Source: Lachnospiraceae bacterium (GTDB lineage Bacteria > Bacillota > Clostridia > Lachnospirales > Lachnospiraceae). From it: 10,525 nucleotides of DNA. The DNA is taken from the NCBI GenBank assembly GCA_017477005.1, contig JAFUXY010000521.1:1-10525 (forward strand), given 5' to 3'. The stretch's first letter is position 1; every line of letters starts with the position of its first letter. Below the pieces are notes generated by a model. It made no database searches. It saw only the letters and a list, made by a program, of their open reading frames with translations, and was not told where the DNA came from. Made by a program: the position numbers and the translations under genes. Below are positions 5,872 to 10,525 of this stretch, one piece after another.

Positions 5872-7617
5872 TCACGAAACCATCTCCGCCAACCGCCTGC
5901 GGATCTCGTCATAATGCTCGACTTGATGAGGGTAGGTGCAATACGAACAATTTTTGATGCGTTTCTCCCCCCTCTGCTTGAACACGGGATGCCCCGGGCA
6001 GTCCTCGCGCCAATAAAACGGGCAATAACAAAACAGGCAATTCAGACTGTCTATCACCTTGTGGCAAGGGTAATATTCACAATCTTTGTTTTCAAAAAAC
6101 TGATACGCCCGAACGGGATGATATTCCCGCATCCTAGCTACAAAGGCTCCGGCCAATCCCGGCGCAGACGGATAATACAAATGCGCGAACCCCCACAAAT
6201 GCCCCTTCCCTGCATGCATACACCTCCAAGACGATGGGACAAACGGCTTTTCGGCGACGCAGTCTGTTCCGTTGTTTTCGCTGTCAAAATAATGAAATTC
6301 ATGCCCCCGGATTTCAGAAATCCCCGATAGCAAATGTTCCGCCCCGCCTCCCGCTCCACAAATTCGCACATAACCAAATCGCACCAAGTGCCCGGCATTT
6401 TTGCAGCCTCCGTCCACTACGCCCACCATTGGAAACCTCTCTCCACTCGCGCCCTCGATCCATTCGTGCAAATACAAAAAGCCTCCGCATTCCGCCAAAC
6501 TCGGCATCCCTGATTCGATTGCCTTCCGTATCGACTCCCGCATAGTTTGATTGTCTGACAATTGCTTCGCGAATAATTCCGGATAACCTCCTCCCAGCAG
6601 CAGCCCCGACACGCCCTTCGGCAATTCTTTGTCGTGCAAGGGTGAAAAAAAGGTAATATTTGCTCCTGCTGCCTCCAGGCATTTTATATTTTGATGGTAA
6701 TAAAAACAAAAAGCCTCATCCCTCGCCACAGCCAAAAGTGGTGCTTTGGTCTGCGCGGGTCTTTCGCCATTTCCCCGACTCTGCTCCAGCTCCACGCCAT
6801 CTTCCGGAATCCGCTCCTTCTGTCCCAGATCCGCACCTTCTTCCAGAAGCTGCTCCGACAACCCCAGATCTCCACTCTCTTCCCAAATCCGCTCCAGCAG
6901 TTCCAGATCCACACCTTCTTCGATCTGTCTTGCAAACGCCTCCGCCTGTTCCCTCAAATTGTCTATTTCTGTCGGCAGCAAAAGCCCCAAATAACGACTT
7001 TCCAAATGAATCTCTCTACAATGCGGTACGAAACCAAAAATCCGCGCCGAAGAATGCATCTGTTCCAACAACTCCTGTGCCGAAGGGCGAATTGTTTCAA
7101 AAAAACTTTTTGACATCCGGTTGAAAACGATTCCGGCAATCCGCCCTTCGACATCGTCTAAAAGAATCCCTCTTAATATAGAAAGAACAGTCTGTCCCAT
7201 TCCCTTTGCGTCCACCAACAGCAAAATGGGAGTCTGGGTATCGCAGGCCACCTGATAGCAAGAACCGTTTCGGATTCCTTTCGCTCCGGCGATCCCATCA
7301 TACACCCCCATAGCGCCTTCCAAAACGCAGATTTTCCCTCGCGCTTTTTTCAGCGTATTTTGCATCTGCGTTTTCGTCATAAAAAAAGGATCCAGATTTT
7401 CACAAGGTACCCCGGCTATCTCGCTGTGAAACATAGGATCAATGAAATCGGGGCCGCATTTATACCCTTGCACCTCGCAGCCATGCCCTCGCAAAAGCGT
7501 CATCAAAGCACAGGCAAAAAGCGTCTTGCCTGCGCCACTTGACGACCCTGCGATCAGAATTCGCCCCGTCTTTTTGCCCTGGATCTTCCCCATCTCCTTT
7601 TCCTCCGATTTGTCCAT
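5872..7617 (-). CDS. cbiA: Cobyrinate a,c-diamide synthase CbiA with tandem-repeat insert and C-terminal cysteine-rich domain
   Basis: 581 residues, against about 450-460 for ordinary CbiA. The enzyme uses ATP and glutamine to amidate the a and c side chains of cobyrinic acid in the cytoplasm. Residues 18-230 are the synthetase domain: P-loop GSSSGAGKT (24-32), KCGPDFIDP (53-61) and LEGAMGVYDG (99-108). Residues 293-500 are the class I-type glutamine amidotransferase domain, with nucleophile Cys377 in LAECGGFLYL, then GHEFHY (438-443) and His479 in GFAHLYYPSAPG. Between them, residues 235-280 hold three to four imperfect repeats of 12-14 residues. Residues 505-581 form an extra domain with eight Cys (513, 518, 527, 530, 532, 540, 557, 560) that resembles the cysteine-rich small domain PF04071, a likely metal-binding module found near cobalamin genes. 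The start at 7617 has AGGAGG 5 nt upstream; Met9 is a possible alternative. It follows the triple-fusion gene by 26 nt and is the last gene of the operon. Confidence 0.93.
   Translation of the reverse strand: MDKSEEKEMGKIQGKKTGRILIAGSSSGAGKTLFACALMTLLRGHGCEVQGYKCGPDFIDPMFHSEIAGVPCENLDPFFMTKTQMQNTLKKARGKICVLEGAMGVYDGIAGAKGIRNGSCYQVACDTQTPILLLVDAKGMGQTVLSILRGILLDDVEGRIAGIVFNRMSKSFFETIRPSAQELLEQMHSSARIFGFVPHCREIHLESRYLGLLLPTEIDNLREQAEAFARQIEEGVDLELLERIWEESGDLGLSEQLLEEGADLGQKERIPEDGVELEQSRGNGERPAQTKAPLLAVARDEAFCFYYHQNIKCLEAAGANITFFSPLHDKELPKGVSGLLLGGGYPELFAKQLSDNQTMRESIRKAIESGMPSLAECGGFLYLHEWIEGASGERFPMVGVVDGGCKNAGHLVRFGYVRICGAGGGAEHLLSGISEIRGHEFHYFDSENNGTDCVAEKPFVPSSWRCMHAGKGHLWGFAHLYYPSAPGLAGAFVARMREYHPVRAYQFFENKDCEYYPCHKVIDSLNCLFCYCPFYWREDCPGHPVFKQRGEKRIKNCSYCTYPHQVEHYDEIRRRLAEMVS
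6778..6915 (-). repeat. Imperfect in-frame tandem repeat inside cbiA
   Basis: Units of about 36-42 nt encode segments starting GVDLELLERIWEES, GDLGLSEQLLEE, GADLGQKERIPED and GVELEQ. Conserved features are a leading Gly, an acidic residue then Leu, and a closing pair of acidic residues. Unit lengths stay multiples of three, so the frame is kept. The array lies in the hinge between the ATPase and amidotransferase domains, where extra length can be tolerated. Confidence 0.7.
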
Positions 7618-7643
7618 GGCATCCTCCTTTGTCTCCTATTTGC

Positions 7644-9791
7644 TCATCCGGCAAATCGAAAGCTCATCACCCACACCGGATTCTGCGCCTGCATCAAATG
7701 ATAATCTCCCAATGCCTTTGCATTTGCAACCGAAATCTGCTCGACCACGACTTCCTCTATAGAAAAAATCGTTTGCAATTCAGAAAACTCTGCCAGGGTT
7801 TCAAGACTAACAGCGGATATTACCACTGACGCGCAAGCGTTCCGATCATACACCGCTTGCAAAATATCACGCAGCCGCCCGCCACTTCCGCCCACAAACA
7901 CGCACGATGGAGCTGGCAGAGATGAAAACACTTCCGGCGCCTCTCCTTCCACAACGCACACATTTCCCACACCAAGATGCCTGAGATTCGCCCGAATCAA
8001 ATCGACCGCCGTATGGTTTCTCTCAATCGCAAAGACCGAAAGGCTCGTAGAAAGCCCCGCCGCCTCAATCGCTACCGACCCGGTCCCGCTGCCAACATCA
8101 TAGAATACATCATGTTCCATCAAATGGAGACGAAAAAGAATCGCATGCCTGACCATTTCTTTTGTCATTGGCACTTTTTCACGCAAAAAATTCGAATCCG
8201 ATTGTAATGGGAGTAGTCTCTTTTTCTCGGGATGTTTGTTTTCAATCAACACGGTGCATAGTCCTGCAACTTGCTCTCCTTTAGACTCCGGCCTAGCATA
8301 TTCCGCGGCGGAAATCGTGTGAATGGATTCGTCTTCATAGGAAAGCTGAAACCCCAAATGAAGCGTACAATCCGGCAATCCCGCTTGACAAAGAATCTTT
8401 GCCAGTTTTTGCACATCTCCTGTCCCGGATACCAGCACAAACACGGCCGGATGTGTCCGCACTTTTTCCGTAATTTCCCAAAACACTGCTTCCTCTGCCG
8501 AACGCCCATGTACACTCAGACATGGGGCGTTTGACCAAGGGATGCCGATTTTTGCCGACATATAGGAAATGGAAGAGATTCCCGGCAGGAGAATGATCTG
8601 AAAAGAAAAATGTCTGTTATTTTGTGATTCGGCAAACTTTCGCCAGAATTGTTGTGCTCCACTGAAAAAACCACTGTCTCCCGAAAATAATATGGCACTT
8701 TTCTGGGGGTGTTTTTCTAAAAGAATCGGGAGAATATCTTCAAACAAGTAAAAGGGATAGGATTCTTTTTCCGGGAACTCCGCTACCAATCGCTTCGCCC
8801 CAAAAATTAAATCGCATTCCCCAATAGCCTCTATCGCTTCCTGTGTCAAACTTTTTTTTGACCCGGGACCGCAACCAATTAGATACAAAACGTTTCTACC
8901 TGTACGATTGCCATCCAAAACGATGTTTTGATGCGATTTCTCGCCATTCAAAGATGATTCCCCGCCATACCGCCACAGTGCTTCCTCGACGGATAGTCCT
9001 ACATCCTGTTTGGGCTTTCGGACGACATATAATTCTACATCCGTGCCTTTGGCCGCTTTGACTTTTTCCTCAAAACCTCCTGTTCTCCCCGATTCCTTTG
9101 AAACCAAAATTTTTATATTATATTGGCGGATCAGCACCTCATTGAGCTCCGAGGAAAACGGGCCGTGCATCGCAATAATCTGTTTCCCCAATAGCCCTGC
9201 CTTTTCACAGAGCAAAATACTTTGAGCCGACGGTAATACCCGCACATACAGTCGGCTCCTCACGCTTTCATTGGATGCAAACACCGACAAATCCTTGCTT
9301 CCCGTGGTCAGTAGAATATTGCCTGTTGTCAAATGCAATGCTTTTTCGCAAGATCTAATATCCGAAAACCATCGGATTTTCACAGCATTTTTTTCGCCTT
9401 CCTCCGAAGTGATTTCTTCCTCTCCCGGCAATCCTTCCGTCTCTACTCCGTTCCCAAAATCACCTTTCAAACCATTTCTGACAATCCGCACATAATCAAC
9501 CGCTGCCGCTTTGCAGGCTGTTTTTATATTTTCCGACGCCTCCTGCGCAAACGGATGTGTCGCATCAAACACCCGCCCCGGCTTCTGTTCCCGAAAAAAC
9601 TGCTCCATCGCTTCCGCATCCATCCGCCCTTTTCGGATTTCTACGATCGGATGCGGCGACATTACTTCTTCGCCATAATCCGTAGCCACACAAACGATAT
9701 GTGAAAGCCCCGCTTCCGCAAAGCCTTGTGACAATTGCCTTCCCTCTGATGTTCCGGAAAAAATAATATTCCGATGATCCATCCTACTCAT
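7644..9791 (-). CDS. cbiJET: Triple-fusion cobalamin enzyme: CbiJ reductase, CbiE C5-methyltransferase, CbiT C15-methyltransferase/decarboxylase
   Basis: 715 residues. The start chosen is the ATG at 9791, which overlaps the cbiH stop as ATGA; a further ATG at 9782 (MDHRN) is also possible. Residues about 5-262 are CbiJ, cobalt-precorrin-6A reductase: FSGTSEGR (11-18), DATHPFA (76-82), TTGSKDL (162-168) and MHGPFS (208-213). Residues about 300-517 are CbiE, a tetrapyrrole methyltransferase: LIGCGPGS (304-311), SGDSGFFSGA (370-379) and LPGISSISYMSAKIGIPW (402-419). Residues about 532-715 are CbiT: VPMTKEMVR (540-548), the SAM site DVGSGTGSVAIEAA (565-578) and GGSGG (634-638). The three domains convert cobalt-precorrin-6A to 6B, to 7 and to 8, so one chain covers three consecutive steps. 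CbiE-CbiT fusions (CobL type) are well known; the added CbiJ at the front is less usual. CbiJ also carries a Glu-rich insert near residues 115-133. The protein is cytoplasmic. Confidence 0.93.
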   Translation of the reverse strand: MSRMDHRNIIFSGTSEGRQLSQGFAEAGLSHIVCVATDYGEEVMSPHPIVEIRKGRMDAEAMEQFFREQKPGRVFDATHPFAQEASENIKTACKAAAVDYVRIVRNGLKGDFGNGVETEGLPGEEEITSEEGEKNAVKIRWFSDIRSCEKALHLTTGNILLTTGSKDLSVFASNESVRSRLYVRVLPSAQSILLCEKAGLLGKQIIAMHGPFSSELNEVLIRQYNIKILVSKESGRTGGFEEKVKAAKGTDVELYVVRKPKQDVGLSVEEALWRYGGESSLNGEKSHQNIVLDGNRTGRNVLYLIGCGPGSKKSLTQEAIEAIGECDLIFGAKRLVAEFPEKESYPFYLFEDILPILLEKHPQKSAILFSGDSGFFSGAQQFWRKFAESQNNRHFSFQIILLPGISSISYMSAKIGIPWSNAPCLSVHGRSAEEAVFWEITEKVRTHPAVFVLVSGTGDVQKLAKILCQAGLPDCTLHLGFQLSYEDESIHTISAAEYARPESKGEQVAGLCTVLIENKHPEKKRLLPLQSDSNFLREKVPMTKEMVRHAILFRLHLMEHDVFYDVGSGTGSVAIEAAGLSTSLSVFAIERNHTAVDLIRANLRHLGVGNVCVVEGEAPEVFSSLPAPSCVFVGGSGGRLRDILQAVYDRNACASVVISAVSLETLAEFSELQTIFSIEEVVVEQISVANAKALGDYHLMQAQNPVWVMSFRFAG

Positions 9792-10525
9792 CCCCATTTC
9801 CGCGGTGTGACCAGCTTCCCTTGAATAATTTGCGTCATAGAATTGCCAAAAATCACTGTAGTAGTCATATCTGTCGGCTCGTCCATCAGTTCCTTCAATG
9901 TACAAACTTTGGAAAAAGTATTATCGCGGCCAATATTTTTTACCAATCCACAGGGACGGTTTTCTCCCATATAGGGAAGCAGAATCCGGCACGCTCTTTT
10001 GAGAGTATCTGCCCGCCCTTTGCTGGAAGGATTATAAATCGCAATCGCAAAATCCGCTTCACAGGCCGCGACCAGTCTTTTTTCAATAAGCTCCCACGGT
10101 GTCAAAAGATCACTCAAACTGATTACACAAAAATCGTGTCCAAGCGGGGCTCCGAGCATCGCTGCTCCGGCGGTAGCCGCCGTCACCCCGGAGATAACAG
10201 AAATTTCGCAAGGCGCATATTCTTCAGATAGTTCAAAAATCCAAGAAGCCATTCCGTACACACCTGCATCGCCGCTGCAGACTAGGGCCACTTTTTTGCC
10301 CTGCTCCGCTTCCTCAAAACACAGGCGACAGCGTTCTTCTTCCTGTCGCATCGAGGTTGTCAGAAATATTTTTTGTCCATCTTCTTCTAAATCGGCATTA
10401 TTGAACAGTTCTTTTTTTACAATATTAATATAGGTGGTATAGCCGACGACCACATCCGCTGCCAGTATCGCAGAAATTGCCTCCTGCGTCATCATACTCC
10501 GGCTGCCCGGCCCGATTCCAACCAC
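9788..10525 (-). CDS. cbiH: Cobalt-factor III / precorrin-3B C17-methyltransferase CbiH (start beyond right edge)
   Basis: 245 residues are in view, ending WG-stop at 9788. The first visible residues, VVGIGPGS, are the glycine-rich opening motif of tetrapyrrole methyltransferases and normally sit 3-8 residues after the start, so only a few codons are missing and the GTG at the edge is probably internal. Other family features are SGDAGVYGMA (84-93), SGVTAATAGAAMLGAPLGHD (112-131), the CbiH/CobJ-typical ISLSDLLTPWE (135-145) and YNPSSKGR (164-171). The enzyme methylates C17 and contracts the macrocycle, using S-adenosylmethionine. It overlaps the start of the triple-fusion gene by 4 nt (ATGA), a sign of translational coupling. 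Early-cobalt (anaerobic) chemistry is inferred from the cbiJ/E/T set and the likely clostridial host. Further cbi genes are expected to the right. Confidence 0.93.
   Translation of the reverse strand: MVGIGPGSRSMMTQEAISAILAADVVVGYTTYINIVKKELFNNADLEEDGQKIFLTTSMRQEEERCRLCFEEAEQGKKVALVCSGDAGVYGMASWIFELSEEYAPCEISVISGVTAATAGAAMLGAPLGHDFCVISLSDLLTPWELIEKRLVAACEADFAIAIYNPSSKGRADTLKRACRILLPYMGENRPCGLVKNIGRDNTFSKVCTLKELMDEPTDMTTTVIFGNSMTQIIQGKLVTPRKWG

Noticed and set aside
5700-5912. Minus-strand 70-residue frame with a CLKC motif
   Set aside because: It begins inside cbiA, runs into the inverted-repeat element and has no ribosome binding site. The CxxC is probably chance.
6778-6915. CRISPR-like array
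   Set aside because: The repeats are degenerate, contiguous, kept in frame and lie inside cbiA; there are no spacers.
9792-9905. Longer N-terminus for the CbiJ-E-T protein
   Set aside because: It would overlap the cbiH end by more than 100 nt and precedes the normal CbiJ start. The ATGA overlap at 9788-9791 is the better start.
10523-10525. GTG at the right edge as the cbiH start
   Set aside because: The glycine-rich opening motif begins right there, and family members have several residues before it, so the true start is almost surely outside the window.

Overview
The window looks like chromosomal DNA from an anaerobic gut-type Firmicute, most likely of the Lachnospiraceae or a related clostridial family. 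This is inferred from content: strong AGGAGG-type ribosome binding sites, a TTG start, a DUF4358-like lipoprotein beside an MBOAT acyltransferase, a secreted protein with an acidic linker and a fibronectin type III domain, and an anaerobic-type (cbi) cobalamin operon. All intact genes lie on the minus strand; one gene relic lies on the plus strand.

Layout from left to right. (1) Positions 1-2543, transcribed right to left: a three-gene secreted or surface cluster. It holds a 501-residue protein (signal peptide, about 160 residues of acidic linker, PPC-like, Ig-like and FN3-like modules), a 170-residue secreted protein of unknown family, and the N-terminus of a secreted von Willebrand factor A protein with an intact MIDAS motif that runs off the left edge. 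A near-ideal housekeeping promoter lies at 2619-2648. (2) Positions 2649-3712: a repeat-rich stretch with a plus-strand promoter, a short inverted-repeat element, a second diverged repeat copy, a collapsed AAA-ATPase/PD-(D/E)XK gene that has lost its middle, and consecutive large stem-loops. (3) Positions 3713-5551: a two-gene operon of a DUF4358-like lipoprotein and an MBOAT O-acyltransferase, joined stop-to-start. (4) Positions 5570-5757: a 188-bp element with 16-bp perfect terminal inverted repeats, a possible 5-bp target duplication and a multi-hairpin interior, sitting just upstream of the lipoprotein gene's ribosome binding site. (5) Positions 5872-10525: the 3' part of a cobalamin operon, in transcription order cbiH, a cbiJ-cbiE-cbiT triple fusion, then cbiA. 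The CbiA carries an internal tandem repeat and an extra C-terminal eight-cysteine domain.

In the cobalamin operon CbiH contracts the ring. The triple fusion then covers three successive steps (reduction of cobalt-precorrin-6A, decarboxylation with C15 methylation, and C5 methylation). CbiA amidates the a and c side chains after the CbiC step, and cbiC is not in the window. The rest of the operon and any cobalamin riboswitch would lie beyond the right edge.

No RNA gene, CRISPR array, transposase or complete IS element was seen. I did not find a clearly new multi-gene system. The most unusual items are the 188-bp structured element, the remodelled CbiA and the CbiJ-E-T fusion.
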